A DNA stretch of 64,000 nucleotides from Telmatactis stephensoni (lineage: Eukaryota > Cnidaria > Anthozoa > Actiniaria > Isophelliidae), in assembly GCA_029948255.1 (NCBI GenBank), contig JALIZF010001800.1, forward strand, positions 620,001-684,000, read 5' to 3'. The position numbers and the translations under genes were made by a program. Shown in pieces: positions 34,301 through 45,830 of this stretch. The number at the start of each line of letters is the position of its first letter. Position 1 is the stretch's first letter. The notes under the pieces were generated by a model, which was given only the letters and a program-made list of their open reading frames with translations, was not told the origin of the DNA and did not search any database.

Positions 34301-35275
34301 GTGATAAACTGGTGCCTTTGTTTTCTTAGATTTAGAATAACAGCATTCAAGTGTCACAAACTTATTCAAAATTTATGATGATAAAACTTACTATAATGGG
34401 ATTCGCGAAATTTATCAGACGACACTCCAGTGTACTTATCGCGGTTCTTTTTTGCTCTTTTTCTTTCAGTTCTCATTCTTTCGTCATCTTGGATTAGCTC
34501 GATAAGCTCTTTAACTTTATGACGAACTACAAAAATTTAAACCCCAAAGACATGCGTTAAGACTAGCTACAACAAATCAAGTCGTGTAACATGATATAAT
34601 AAGCAATTGTTAAAATAATTAAGCAGTGTCATAAATGTACAGATTTCTCAAAGTACATGGATCATTCGTTTAACATACTGTTTATGCCTTGGTCTTTGCC
34701 ATTTTCATCGATGAATTGGAAATTTTCGAGCTGTTTCATATCGTAAATGTGATCTCTGGAGCTAGTCACCACTCGCTCAGAACCATTTCGCAGTAAATAC
34801 CCCAACAGAAGTAACGCCTGTAAAGCAAGCAAAAAAATATATATATATTTATCACAATATAATATTGCCTAATACCAAAGAAACAGTACTTTATCTAGAA
34901 ATATATTTAATTTATATGTATTTGGAGTTACCTTATAGCTACGTCTCCAGTTCTTTTTGTTCTCTTGCAACATCCGTTTCCAAAGCATTGACATTACTTC
35001 GGGAAAATGTTCATAGGTGAACGTATATCTTGCTATTTCATTCATCAAAGTCCCGTGAGGACCCCAAGTATCGTCGTTGGTTGCTTCTCGAACCTTAGCT
35101 TCTACTTCCGAGTAGTTCATGACCACATTGGTCCTGAGAAACAATACAACAAAAAATTTATGCCGTGGTTCAAATCCGTTCCAAGCTCCATAGCTGTCAC
35201 CGGAACAACGGAAAAATTTGCCATTTTGAAAGATAAAACTTACATTTTATCACTCAATTCTCGTATCTTCCACAT
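28336..35275 (-). CDS. CLINT1: Clathrin interactor 1 / epsinR (ENTH-domain adaptor), 10 coding exons
   Basis: The coding exons, 5' to 3', are 35,275-35,244, 35,133-34,932, 34,817-34,679, 34,526-34,392, 33,627-33,498, 33,096-33,061, 32,611-32,229, 30,943-30,816, 30,021-29,602 and 28,776-28,336. All junctions are GT-AG and the phases add up to 681 codons plus stop. Residues 1 to about 150 are an ENTH domain starting MWKIRELSDKMTNVVMNYSE, with the family hallmarks NDDTWGPHG and YKALLLLGYLLRNG. The phosphoinositide-binding ENTH domain recruits the protein to trans-Golgi and endosomal membranes. The unstructured tail has FGDF, GFADF and DDDFFADF motifs, the type that binds AP-1 and GGA ear domains, and a Met/Gln-rich C-terminus with three GMPQQ repeats. 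Human CLINT1 is about 625 residues. Exon 6 is 36 bases, symmetric in phase, and could be a cassette. Confidence 0.92.
29276..29575. mobile_element. Inverted-repeat element in CLINT1 intron 9
   Basis: Arms of about 65 bases, roughly 29,278-29,345 and 29,512-29,575, are inverted. Shared phrases are ACCTAGACA, ACATTGTAG and GCACTTTGCAT, with ACCGCCGTTTTC at the outside. The core between them is about 170 bases. Confidence 0.65.
31508..31675. repeat. Two-unit direct repeat in CLINT1 intron 7
   Basis: CACACTCGAGCACTT, then GTGCAATTTTGTTGGTCAAT, then ATCAGCTGAATAATA occur twice, about 88 bases apart, with minor differences. Confidence 0.75.
32759..33003. mobile_element. MITE with TAGAGACCTTAAGATTGACG termini in CLINT1 intron 6
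   Basis: 245 bases with inverted ends of 23 bases or more (TAGAGACCTTAAGATTGACG and its complement). The flanking intron shows no disruption of splice sites. Confidence 0.8.
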
Positions 35276-35968
35276 CTTCAATCTTCAGTGAAGTCTTTTA
35301 CGTGCTAAACACAAACAGAAAATCAATAAAACAGCTCCGATGGTAATGGATTTTAATCGTACTGTGAGACATCAAAATGGCTACCCTTGGGAGAGACCTT
35401 CCCGACCGGCTTGTTAAATTTCCCGTGACGTCACACATACCGACAGGGGTCAGGTGATATGGGATATCAACGATTATGACATTTTCATTCAGATTATTAA
35501 AAATATTAATATAATTATTATTATCACATGAATTTGACTTTGTAAAAAACAATTCAACAATTCAAAAAATTCGAAATTTTATAGGGACCCTATAGGCAGA
35601 AAGCAGTCCAGCTCAAAAAATTAATAGTCATTATAATGGTTAAATATATATCTCAAATTTTAAGATAATTTTTTGAAGTATGTTAAAAAAGGAAGTGAGT
35701 GAAATGATTGCTATTTTATCAGGCTATTTTGTCCTGAATAATTATCATATGAAAGTGAAATACCCCTAAATGATACCTTTCTAGAAATGCCTCAAGCAAA
35801 TTGTTCAAAAAACATGCTGTGAAATCTTGTAAATAGTCTATTATACTGAACATAGATTAAAACAATAGACTAGTTTCCTGAATTCGCACGACTGACCACA
35901 AAAGATAATAACAATAGATTCCTGTCTAAGTTGGGGGTTTAAATACATAATTTTTCCATAAATTTATG

Positions 35969-36045
<77 letters not shown>

Positions 36046-37815
36046 TAACTTAATTTATTCACAGTAATGTCTCAACAGTTGGTTTTCAGCCAAGTCGTGC
36101 TAAATACTAATTCCTAAAATACAAATAATAATACTAAATACTATTTCCTAAAAATTATACAAATAATAAAGTAACATCTTTAGAAATTAAAGATAAGAAT
36201 TAAATAATAATAAAATTATATTTTAATAACCTACTAAATTTTTTTCTTAAAAGACAACAAAGACAGAGATTGTTTCACTTCTCGTGGTTATCTACACCAG
36301 CCTCACTTGAATCACCATTATAGCAAATTCAGAAAATTAAGATCTATTGTACAAGCTAAGTTTTTGATGCTTCATGTCCCTAAAGTGGTACCTAGAACTT
36401 GACGATCTTGAGGAAAGAGGGAGAAAGAGAGCTAGAGGAGAGAGAAATAAAGAGCCTTAATAATGTACAGGTCTTGCGTATTGTGTGCTACGCTTTATCC
36501 TTGTTTTCTTTTACTTAGCATTTATAATTCTTCTTCTTGTACAATAATAGTTCACCTCTGATATCTTGGGTGAGTGGTAAAGCACAAAGCAATTAAAAAT
36601 GAGGCTCCACTCTAACAATGGAGAAATGGTAATTAGCATTTCATTTCCCCTGGGCCTCAACTTGAGACCTGATTGTTTGCTATCACTTATCCAATGCATC
36701 GAAAGTGTGCTTTTAAACTTCACCACTACTCAGAGCATCAAGCCCATTAGTATCATCATGAATTTATTATGTATTATTTATCTGGCTGCCATCCAATAGT
36801 CCAGATTTGAGATGTGCTTTTCTTGTTCACATATGTAGGAATTAGATAGAGGCTATAATTATGCACAAAGCTTATAAAACTTGTCTTTTACAAATGACCA
36901 AGCTTTATGCACATAGCCTTGTCTTGTTGCTTTGTATGTGGTAGTGGCGTAGCTACCAGTAATACACACATGCCAATAGGATAAGATAGAACTTAGCTTT
37001 AATCGATCTCTATCACTTTTGAGCCTTTTGTATTTAATTCGTTTTTATTAGTTCTATGTCTATGGATATATCAGTTAATTTTATCTTACATATATTTATC
37101 TAGTTAACCTTTATTCTGAAAAGTCTTTTTAAGGACAAATAAAGTATGTGTGTATGTATGTACGTATGCATGTGTACCTCCAAAGCTGGGAAAAGACAAG
37201 TGCATGCACTATTGATTAGCTAAGGGATTGGGGTTAATATTTCTCTAGATCAAGATGACTTTTCAATGACATGGGTATATCCACCAAAAAAATACTGGCT
37301 ACACCACTGTGTGGGAAGTGTAGTCCATTGTATATCTCAGAGATATCGGCTATTAGTATCTGAGGATTGTCTCGGGTTTAAGTACTTTTTGGAGTAGGGG
37401 ACTCTGAGTTTAAAAAAGTGGTCTGTTTCTAAAAAAAATGAAAAATAGAATAATATTGCTTTCTTTATAATTTTAATAAAGAAGTCAAAACATCAAAATT
37501 ATATTACAGTGCAAAAAAGGTGCCAAAACAATTTTGGGGAGGGGAACCTAGGGCAATTATACAATTGGTTGAAATATATAACTAACTCCAACTGATAAAC
37601 AAAGAAATCATGATAGAAATAGAGTGTCTGACTAAAAAGTAAAAACAGTGTAAGTGCATGTCTGATCAAATTATAAGTTCTCCTCAAAGACCTTTCAATT
37701 CAAAGGAGAATTTATGCTATGATCAAAAGTCACTGTTTTTGCATGAGCATCTTCAAGTGGTACATAAGAAAACCATATATTAATTTAAGTTAACAGGAAT
37801 TTAGAATTTTAATCA
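35276..37815. other. Intergenic stretch between CLINT1 and the ABHD3-type gene
   Basis: The first few hundred bases upstream of 35,275 should hold the CLINT1 promoter and leader. The rest is AT-rich with an AAT microsatellite at 35,969-36,045. No gene is supported. The 3' UTR of the ABHD3-type gene lies at the right end. Confidence 0.6.
35969..36045. repeat. (AAT)n microsatellite
   Basis: About 25 uninterrupted units of a trinucleotide repeat. Confidence 0.95.
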
Positions 37816-39054
37816 TTAATTTTTATGGGTCCAATCCTCAAAGGATTGCTGATGGTCAAAAATGGCCTTGACATACTGGCACATTAATCTATCTGCATAT
37901 CCAGGTCCTGTAGGAAAAAGTCCCTCAGTGAAACCAATATGGCCACCAAAGGACGTAAGCACCATGGCAACATTTGGGCACTCCTTGATCTTTTCCAGAG
38001 GCAGAGAGCTGATAGGAGCAAATGGGTCATCAGCTGCTGCAAGACTTAACAGTGGGATGCTTATTTCTTTCAGTGGTTTGGAATGCAGGCTTGCTGTGTC
38101 ATAATAATGGTCGCTATTCCTGAATCCAAACATTGGTGCAATGAACCTGTCATCAAACTCCCTTATGCTCTTTGATTTGAGTACATGGCTGACATCTACT
38201 TTCCTTGTAATGCCTGCCTTGGCAACCATTTGTTGGTGACTTTTCACAAGATCACAGAGGTTGTTCGTGAGGTGACGGTTAAAAATAAACCAGTTCATAG
38301 GTTCTTCAAGTGATTCTGATGATTTGAAGGTATTCCAAGGCACGGATAAAGTCATGGCGGCAATTAGACCAGTAGGTCTTGACCTTCCCATTTTCAACAA
38401 ATAATTTGTAAGAATAATTCCTCCCAGTGACACGGCAACTGCAACAAGAGGTATTCCTGGCTTAGTAGTGTTTATATGTTGGATAACAAACTCTGCATCA
38501 TCTGTGTTTGCAGCACAAAAAGATCTGGGTGTCCTTAGCTTGGCTCCACCCAGCCCACGATTATTGAACACCACCGTCCTGTAGCCAAGTTGCTGGATTC
38601 CTTTGACAAAGTGTAGAACATACCCATGTTGACTATCTCCAGTAAGCCCAGGCATTACTAAGATTGTAGGGAACGTATTAGAGTCTTTGGAATCTTCAGA
38701 ACCATTGTCTAACCAATCTAGACAGATTTCTCCTCCATCAGGAGTCATGAGTATTTCACGACGGTAGTGAACAGCTGGGTGTGACTTCATTATACTACCA
38801 ATTACTGTCTGTGCACGACCTCCATAGCACCACATAGTTGGCCAGTAGGGCTCATTCAAGATTGGGCAATTTTTCAAAAGGAAGTTCTTAAGATGTGAGC
38901 CTTGCTTGGCAATAACTCGTGGTTTTCTGCCAATATGTAACATATAGTACGACGCACAGACTGCTAGAGTGCCTACTGTCATGGAAATGACAGGCCATTC
39001 TCGTAGATAATCGGGAAAATTGTTTAACGAATTGGTACTGGTAGTGGAATCCAT
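37816..39054 (-). CDS. ABHD3: ABHD1/ABHD3-type alpha/beta hydrolase (probable phospholipase), intronless
   Basis: A single exon of 412 codons. One hydrophobic segment at residues 21-39 makes a probable signal-anchor membrane helix, as in ABHD3. The hydrolase fold starts near residue 95. The nucleophile serine is Ser209 in AVAVSLGG (G/A-x-S-x-G elbow), the acid is Asp342 or Asp343 in AADDPFAP, and the histidine is His372 in FGGHIGF. The motif PGLTGDSQHGYV at 135-146 forms the oxyanion region. Length matches human ABHD3 (409 residues), which cleaves phosphatidylcholines with medium-chain or oxidised acyl groups at membranes. ABHD1 is an alternative name for the same clade. The start is 518 bases from the oppositely oriented MRPS26 start. 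The vertebrate gene is split, so the lack of introns here is notable. Confidence 0.88.
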   Translation of the reverse strand: MDSTTSTNSLNNFPDYLREWPVISMTVGTLAVCASYYMLHIGRKPRVIAKQGSHLKNFLLKNCPILNEPYWPTMWCYGGRAQTVIGSIMKSHPAVHYRREILMTPDGGEICLDWLDNGSEDSKDSNTFPTILVMPGLTGDSQHGYVLHFVKGIQQLGYRTVVFNNRGLGGAKLRTPRSFCAANTDDAEFVIQHINTTKPGIPLVAVAVSLGGIILTNYLLKMGRSRPTGLIAAMTLSVPWNTFKSSESLEEPMNWFIFNRHLTNNLCDLVKSHQQMVAKAGITRKVDVSHVLKSKSIREFDDRFIAPMFGFRNSDHYYDTASLHSKPLKEISIPLLSLAAADDPFAPISSLPLEKIKECPNVAMVLTSFGGHIGFTEGLFPTGPGYADRLMCQYVKAIFDHQQSFEDWTHKN

Positions 39055-39572
39055 TGTTTTGAAGAACGGCTTTGCTGGACTTTGAACCCAAATGAGGTTA
39101 CTATTTTAATACTTCTCCAAAGTTACAGCTTTTTTGAATCTAGAAAACGTCTGGTTGTTGAATCTAGAGAAAGAGCACTGCAATCGTGGTCAACAGTGGC
39201 GATTTTTTAAGGCTCAAAGTTAAATTTATGACATAAGCTTAAGTCTTATATTTTTTCTTCGTTCTGTTTCAGCAATGACAGCCTCGTCTTCAAGATCAAA
39301 GAGCATTTTTTTCAGTAGGGACCCCTAGGGATTTTTTTCTGCCTAATATAAACTTTTGCAAAAAAACATATTTTTTGAAAATGCAAAACTCAATCTAGCT
39401 TTTAAACGTTGCTTTTCCGTTCAATTATTTCAAAGATTTCTCAATCTTAATATTTCCTCTATTTTTCGCCCTTTAGACATTTCAATATATATTTTGTATA
39501 TTTTTACTCCACCCCGGCCCCGAGAGTAGTCTTGATAACTGACACATTGTATCGCAGGCTCGAAAATCCAAG
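39055..39572. promoter_or_regulatory. Shared head-to-head promoter region of ABHD3-type gene and MRPS26
   Basis: The start codons of two diverging genes lie 518 bases apart, with no other gene between. CAAGATGGCGTCC at the MRPS26 ATG (39,573) overlaps a YY1-like AAGATGGC motif, often seen at start sites of mitochondrial and ribosomal genes in animals. The exact start sites are not determined. Confidence 0.5.
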
Positions 39573-41849
39573 ATGGCGTCCACAAGGTGTCTGAAGAGTG
39601 CAAATTCTCTCTCATTTTCAATGCGTTGTTTTCTTAGATACAATGCACGAAGCTTTTGCTCAGCAGTACAAGCCTCGACTCAAGATAAAAAATCACCAAA
39701 AGAGTTGAAAAAGGAAGCAAGCATGAAGGTTCAGTCGGATTACAAAGATGCAGTGAAGAATGTGGTGTCACGTTTTCGAGAGGAACGTTTAGAAAATGTA
39801 CGTCTTCGTCAAGCTGCTGAGGGAGAACAGCAGAAACTACTAGAAAGAGAGAAAATAGAAGAGCGAAGGATAATTCAGGGTGTTAAGATGGAAAATGAAA
39901 AATTAGTTGAACTAAGGTTTGTACAATATTTTGCTCTTTTCCACTTGTGTATGTCCTTCGATTGGCAAATATATTGTTCTCAGCTTTAAAAATTAAGGTT
40001 AGAAATTCGTTTCTAAGTAAAATACAAGACATGTAGTGGTATGAAGATAAAAAACAATGGGTCCAGCCCATTCACTTGACAGTGATCTTGCAGGCAATTT
40101 CCCCGTCTCTCCTCTCGCCCTCCCTCATCAATTCCCCAGCCTATGGGTAGAGCAATTGTCACATGACTGTGAAAGTGACATGGTCAGAGCACATGGTTAT
40201 GGCAAGAATTTTTTAATATTTTTATAGACATCATGCATGGCACTGACACAGTCAAAGCATGGCACAGTCGGTTTCATACTGATGTGAAACTACTACAGAA
40301 ACTACGTTATTTAGAGCTACACAGCTATGCGAACAGAGGAAAGTCAAAACAAGGATGTGAAACTCAAACAATGACAGGAGTCGTACTGTGAACCTGTCAC
40401 TTAAGCTGCTTAGACTTATTTGACTGAGGTTCAATCTTAATTTGACACATTAAAACAATGCTAAATACTTGCAATACAATACAATACAATACAATTTTAT
40501 TTCACAAAAGATTTCAAATAACACACACACACACCGCAAATAGCAAGCTAGTGGCCGCTGTTAACATTCAATGCAACCTAAGTTAATACTCTGTGTAAAC
40601 ATGGCCTAAGAAGGTAGGGTACTAACCAAGTAAGCCACCTGTACTCCTTGTAACGTATTGCCTTCTATTGTATTGTGTTGCATTTTAGGGCAGATTTTGT
40701 GTGACTATCAGTGTTGTGCCATGCCAGTCCTAAGAATTCTGATTGGATAAGACAACAGAATTGACTAATGAGAACACTGAGACAGCATAGCACAACATGC
40801 CACGATACAGTCATACAGCGCTCTACTACCCATAATAATAATTATTATAGTATTATAGTATTAATATAGTATTTACATAAATTAGTATTATTTTAAAATC
40901 AGATCTTCAGTTTGTCATAAATTGACAAATTGTTAGATGGCATTCATTCATGTACATGATTTGTTTTTATAGAAAAGAAAGACTAGAAATAGAAGAATGG
41001 ACAAAAGAGTTTAAGAAGAGGAGAAGAGAGGCTAAACACATCCAACATCAACAAAAACTGAGAGAAACGAGAGTAGCTATGGTCAAACAAGCAATTGTAA
41101 GTTTGACTTACACCCACTGGGACAGCTACATTTTTAAGATTTAAAACGGGTAAAACTGACCTAAAAACTGTAAAAAGTTTAAAATTTTCAACCTCTCCTG
41201 TAGGCCTTCGTCAGGAAATGAATAATATTCAAATTAACTGCAAAATTACTAGACGTGTCCCAAGGGTCTTAACAATGGTATGTAGGCCCTTGGGAAGTCC
41301 ACTCTTTCATTAGTCGCGTTCTTGTCCATGGTTGAATGGAGCGATTCCAAAAATATCCATCTGATATATAGGCAAGATTTTTATTTCAAGGATAAAATGA
41401 AGTTTTTGTTTTGTTTTGTTTTATTTTGTTTTGTTTTGTTTTGTTTTCATTTGTTTTGTTTTGCTTTGCTTTAATTTGCTTTGTTTTTGTTTTGATAAAG
41501 TTCTTAACTAAGTAAGTACTCATGTACAAACACTGTCACTGACATTTATCATGCCAATTTTACATAACAAGAATTTGTTCCTCTACAGGAGGAAAGCAAA
41601 GATTTTATTACTCCTGAAAATCTTGATGAAAAGATTGCTTATGCATTGGACAATGAAACATCATATAACTTTGCTATCAAACCCAATGGAGAAAGAATTT
41701 ATTCAACACAACCACCTGGAAATGCTGACACCCAACTGCCAGGACCTGCAGCATTTGTATTTTCCACTTCTTATTTTGGAGCAAAGACAGAGGAAGGACA
41801 AGAAGAAGGCAAGGATAAGACTGAAGATTTTCGTGAACAAAAACTGTGA
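39573..41849 (+). CDS. MRPS26: Mitochondrial small-ribosomal-subunit protein mS26, 3 exons
   Basis: Exons 39,573-39,916, 40,973-41,096 and 41,589-41,849 join with GT-AG borders and matching phases to give 242 residues. The N-terminus (MASTRCLKSANSLSFSMRCF) is rich in Ser and Arg without acids, as expected of a mitochondrial targeting peptide. The middle is a long charged coiled coil (about residues 45-150). The C-terminus EESKDFITPENLDEKIAYAL then DNETSYNFAIKPNGE matches the conserved end of animal MRPS26 (KNFITRENLE, then NYNWAI in human). It is a structural protein of the mitoribosome. An AATAAA poly(A) signal follows at 41,937-41,942. Confidence 0.9.
40471..40556. repeat. (ATACA)n-led repeat in MRPS26 intron 1
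   Basis: ACAATACAATTTTATTTCAC and CGCAAATAGCAAGCTAGT frame this stretch. The same pair of phrases recurs at 47,918-47,998, so it is a dispersed repeat, perhaps the tail of a retroelement. Confidence 0.6.
41406..41500. repeat. (TTTTG)n pentanucleotide repeat in MRPS26 intron 2
   Basis: Imperfect runs of GTTTT with a few GCTTT and ATTTT variants. Confidence 0.9.
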
Positions 41850-41936
41850 AAAATGTGCTGATATTAGTGGATGTGTATAGTTTGCTAATTGAAATAATGA
41901 TATGCAGAACTTTATACTTTAGTGACATCAATATTG

Positions 41937-41942
41937 AATAAA
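41937..41942 (+). promoter_or_regulatory. Poly(A) signal of MRPS26
   Basis: AATAAA 87 bases after the stop codon on the same strand. Confidence 0.6.
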
Positions 41943-42013
41943 GATATATCAAAATAATGAACTAAAGAGTTGGTTAAATTGTCAAAGAGTAGTAGACTAA
42001 TGCACACAACTCA

Positions 42014-42235
42014 CCAATTGGCCCCTAGTTGTCATGTGGAGTATTGCCTTTTATGGTTGCCAAAAAGTTCAGACATCATCAGTGAATTGTCATACAGATG
42101 TATAAACTTGTCCAATTTAATTAATTCTGTTGTTTAAACTTTGTACATCTATACAACAATTCATTGACAATGTCCAAACTTTTTGGTGACTGTATAAACA
42201 TGAAGTACTCCACATGATGGCCAATTTGTCATTGG
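42014..42235. mobile_element. Inverted-repeat MITE, CCAATTGG/CCAATGAC termini
   Basis: The two halves are inverted with mismatches. TCATGTGGAGTA pairs with TACTCCACATGA, CCAAAAAGTT with AACTTTTTGG, and ACAGATGTA with TACATCTAT. A full-length foldback, likely non-autonomous. Confidence 0.7.
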
Positions 42236-42576
42236 GCAGTTTTCTTATCTCTGACTGTGAAAAGGGCATGCATGATTATGGCAGTCATAACATATTGGTT
42301 TTATGTACAACATTGCATAAAGTGCATGCACTATATATCTGCGAAATAAACAAAATGATTAGAGGATGGCACTTTCACCTGTGAAAAAGTACTAAATGGT
42401 ACATTTTATAGAATTATTTGTCTTCCATTTTTTTAATTAGTGCTATTTTGCACTTTGTAGTTAGTACTTTTTCACGGGTTAGAGTGATTCAATAAACCTG
42501 GGCACTACTATTTAAGCAAATAAAAATTATTAGATGCTAAATGTTTTTCTCCTTTTGTTCCTTTGCCTAGTAAACA

Positions 42577-42713
42577 TTAGAGTGCTCACAATATATCTGT
42601 GAAAAAGTTAGCGAACTAAATTGTACTAAATAGTGCGAAATCCTTTGTTTTCTATTGCTTAATTAGTGCAATTTCTTACAAAGTTTTTCACGGATATATT
42701 GTAAGCACTCTAA
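42577..42713. mobile_element. MITE with TTAGAGTGCTCACAAT termini
   Basis: The same family as 1,421-1,561 and 13,256-13,396: it shares TGCGAAATCCTTTGTTTTC and the AAAAAGTT/AACTTTTT-type arms. Both outer ends are TTAGAGTGC and GCACTCTAA. Confidence 0.75.
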
Positions 42714-43196
42714 TAGCTGCTATAAATTAGTCCAAATTGCCCAAGTTTATTGAAATCACTCTTAAGTGCAATCATGACTGATGAATATAATTGTGAAAAG
42801 TTTCCACTATAAAATAGTACAGAATTGTTCAAACCATTTAACCTTGATATCATTGTTCTTACTACATGGTATGTCATGCCAGACTGGAAATAAAAAAATT
42901 AAGCCCCAAACTGTAATCTTAGGAAAACCTTTAGAGAAAAATTGGACAAAAACAACAAAAAGAGTATTGTGATATTTACAAAATAATACTTCTCAAACTC
43001 AATGATGAATAATTAATGACCTTTTAAGTGGCAACCAGATTGTCTTTATATTATTTTGACCATGTTGATGGATTTGGAAACCCAGTGAAATGCGTAGTGT
43101 TTCAAACATTTTCCTATCCCAAGTGATGCGGAATGCATTCTTAATCTGTATCTGATGAATACCTAAATCAATTGCACTAAAATTTTTAGATACTAA

Positions 43197-43425
43197 GGGG
43201 TATAGAATGGTAAAATCCGAGCCTGCGAGCCCCTTGTTTTAAAATCTGAGCCCGCTTTCAACATGCAAAATCCAAAATCCGAGCTTCCGACCCCAGCATT
43301 TGAAAATTCCGAGATTCCAAGCCTAATATCTTGAAACTCCGAGCCTCCGAGCCTCTACTGAGCCTCTACAAAAATCAAATCTGAGCTTTGCGAGCCTCTA
43401 TTTTTTAGACACCATTCTATACCCC
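43197..43425. mobile_element. MITE with GGGGTATAGAATGGT termini
   Basis: Perfect 15-base inverted ends. The interior consists of repeated CCGAGCCTCCGAGCC-like phrases. No open frame. Confidence 0.8.
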
Positions 43426-44037
43426 TATACTACTAAAAGCAAACCTATGTCTGAAGTCTGTTTATAGCTTGAAATTTGCTTTATGCATATACTGGCAAAA
43501 TGTAAATCATTACTCCAGCAAAGTTCTTAACCTATATGCAACAAAGTCAGTAGGTGATGTACTCCTACTCAAAGCCCCTACCCTGAAAAGATGTAAAAGT
43601 CTTACTGCATTAATTAATTATATTACATAACACCTCTAACTTTAACCAAATTTATTTGACATTAACAGGGCAGTGTATAATAATTATTATTCAAATCATG
43701 CATACATTCAAAAATGTCTTTCTTAATATATATTTTTGCTCTTTTAAAGTTAATTTGTATACAAATAAAACTTAAAATACATTACATTACAATGAGCAGA
43801 TTTCATATGATTATTATACAGTTTGTGTTCTGCTGTTGCACTGTGCCGTGTCTATGCATTCTGATTGAACATTCTTATTCAATCAGAAAGCTTAAAACAC
43901 ACCACAACACAGCACAGTACAGTACAGACTTTATCATAGTCATACAAAATCTGCTGTAACAATTTATGCAATTACGATATATTTTCTATTTCAGTTTTTT
44001 AAGTAACTTACTTTTTTATCTAGTTTTGAAAAGAATG

Positions 44038-44571
44038 TCAAATTTTGTAGTTCTTTAAGTCGGCATTTTCATGTTCCAACAGCCACATTTTAGTCTTAGC
44101 TCCATTGACAGAACTATAATTACCAATCCTGTCTCTGTTGAGGACCCTATGACAAGGCATGATTATGGAAAATGGGTTGGTCTTCATGGCCATTCCTACA
44201 GCTCTTGCAGCTCTTGGATTGCCAACCATCTTCGCCACTTCGCCGTAGCTGAGAGTCTGTCCAGGCTGGAGCTTGTCTTCTAAGGCCTTCCAAACACTAC
44301 AACAGAAAGTCTTGTGCTTGAATCTCTTTCTGTTCAACACTGGCCGCTTGGTTTTCGGGAGGTCATTCAAGCTTGTAAAGTAGACATGCAGCCATTTGAG
44401 ACATTCTTGCACGTGTTGATTTCTCGATGACTCGTCTAAGTTTGCTACCTCTTCAGCTTTTTCACCGATTAACTTAATACTCAGGATTCCTTCTTCGTCT
44501 GCTATAACCTGGTACGTCCCAAGGGGTGATTGATAGAAAGCTTTTTCAGCGTAACATTCCAGGTCCTCCAT
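44038..44571 (-). CDS. MGMT: Methylated-DNA--protein-cysteine methyltransferase (O6-alkylguanine repair), intronless
   Basis: 177 codons from the first ATG (MEDLECYAEKAF). The open frame runs further upstream but has no earlier ATG. The family signature IIMPCHRVL carries the acceptor Cys130, which takes the alkyl group in a one-time reaction. The helix-turn-helix before it, SYGEVAKMVGNPRAARAVG, includes the arginine finger that flips the base (Arg128 in human). NYSSVNGAKTKMWLLEHE closes the active-site pocket. The N-terminal half is the usual poorly conserved RNase H-like domain. Human MGMT is 207 residues, the extra being a C-terminal tail. It acts in the nucleus. The gene is a single exon here but split in vertebrates. 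Confidence 0.93.
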   Translation of the reverse strand: MEDLECYAEKAFYQSPLGTYQVIADEEGILSIKLIGEKAEEVANLDESSRNQHVQECLKWLHVYFTSLNDLPKTKRPVLNRKRFKHKTFCCSVWKALEDKLQPGQTLSYGEVAKMVGNPRAARAVGMAMKTNPFSIIMPCHRVLNRDRIGNYSSVNGAKTKMWLLEHENADLKNYKI

Positions 44572-44834
44572 TTTCTTCACTCTCCAGTTTTTGGCGCCAA
44601 ATTTTCCATATATGGTATATGTTTTGGGATGCCTGTAGACGCAAATTACACAGGGAGACCACAAAACCAGGGAAGCGTCTCTGTCACATCACAGTTGATT
44701 AATCGTTTATGATGACTCAACCAAAAGATGAATACAGTGAATTAATTACAGATATCAGTCTTGATAAAGACTTAAAAAGAAAAATCACGAATTTTCACTT
44801 TATTACTTTTTTTCCAAAAATTCCACTTTCAGTT

Positions 44835-45014
44835 TAGTCCAGAACTGGACCCACTTTATCTTCGCGCGCGCGGCCAAAATTTAAAATTGGAGCGAGCGAT
44901 GTAACGCTAACGGACTCGATTTTCTTTCGAATGCGCGCGCGCTTCTTTTATTTATTCGTTCAGTATTTATTGTATATAATTGTTATTGAGAAAAGTGGGT
45001 CCAGTTCTGGACTA
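44835..45014. mobile_element. MITE with TAGTCCAGAACTGGACCCAC termini
   Basis: Inverted ends of about 25 bases, ending at AGTGGGTCCAGTTCTGGACT. The interior is rich in GCGCGC. It lies in the upstream region of MGMT. Confidence 0.8.
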
Positions 45015-45465
45015 CTTTCAGTTTGACAGTTGATCTGAGCGTGCTGCGCGCGCTACTTATTTTCACGCTTCCGTAGCAAGCTGTTTCGTCACAAACAAAA
45101 CTAACGTTGAAAAACAAAACTTTTCAAGGTTGTTGCTTATAAATAAATAATAATGGAAGCGACGGATTAGATTCATTGGGAAAAGATTCCGCTGTTACTG
45201 ACTTCAAATTGTAAATCGTAAGTGAAATTTGTCCCAATATTCAGTCCCTTTGCACTGGTATGTTGCTTTAGGATGTGTGATTTTTTGTTTCAGCTGTAAC
45301 AGCACATGCGTATAGTTTTGAAAAGACAAAAAGTGGCACTTTCATGAATAAAGGCGCGGTAAAATGCAGTTCTACCTACCAACTCAGGTTAGTTAATAGC
45401 CCAGAGTGACTCTCGCATTTGAGAACTTTCTTTCTCTTGTCTTTGTGATTCGTTCGTTCATTGGT

Positions 45466-45645
45466 CCATCCATCCATCCATCCACCCATCCATCCATCCA
45501 TCCATCCATCCATCCATCCATCCATCCATCCATCCATCCATCCATCCATCCATCCATCCATCCATCCATCCATCCATCCATCCATCCATCCATCCATCCA
45601 TTGATCTATTCATTCATTCATTCATTCATTCATTCATTCATTCAT
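45466..45645. repeat. (CCAT)n then (ATTC)n microsatellites
   Basis: About 33 units of CCAT, with one CCAC variant near 45,485, run to 45,600. They are followed by about 9 units of ATTC to 45,645. Confidence 0.95.
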
Positions 45646-45830
45646 ATATTTATAAACTCATAAAAAATATACCCCTTTTCTAGGCAGCTAGATGCATAGT
45701 GCCCCATCATTTGGCACGAGTAAATGATTCTTCTTTTGATGCTTTTCTAGTTCCCTTCCAGGCTTTCTAGCTATTTTCCCGTGCTTATCACAAGCTCTCT
45801 CAACTTTCTCCAAGTTCCCCCTGATCAAAC

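Larger units (their letters stand above)
41850..44037. other. Intergenic stretch between convergent MRPS26 and MGMT
   Basis: The 3' ends of both genes face each other. The interval holds three inverted-repeat elements (42,014-42,235, 42,577-42,713, 43,197-43,425) and a related imperfect inverted repeat at 42,370-42,490. No other gene is supported. Confidence 0.6.

Noticed and set aside
44572..44664. Upstream extension of MGMT to a TTG codon
   Set aside because: No ATG in the extension. MGMT proteins normally begin shortly before the conserved SPLG segment, which fits the ATG at 44,571.
45376..45663. Frames reading as MDGW or PSIH repeats
   Set aside because: They are translations of the CCAT microsatellite.
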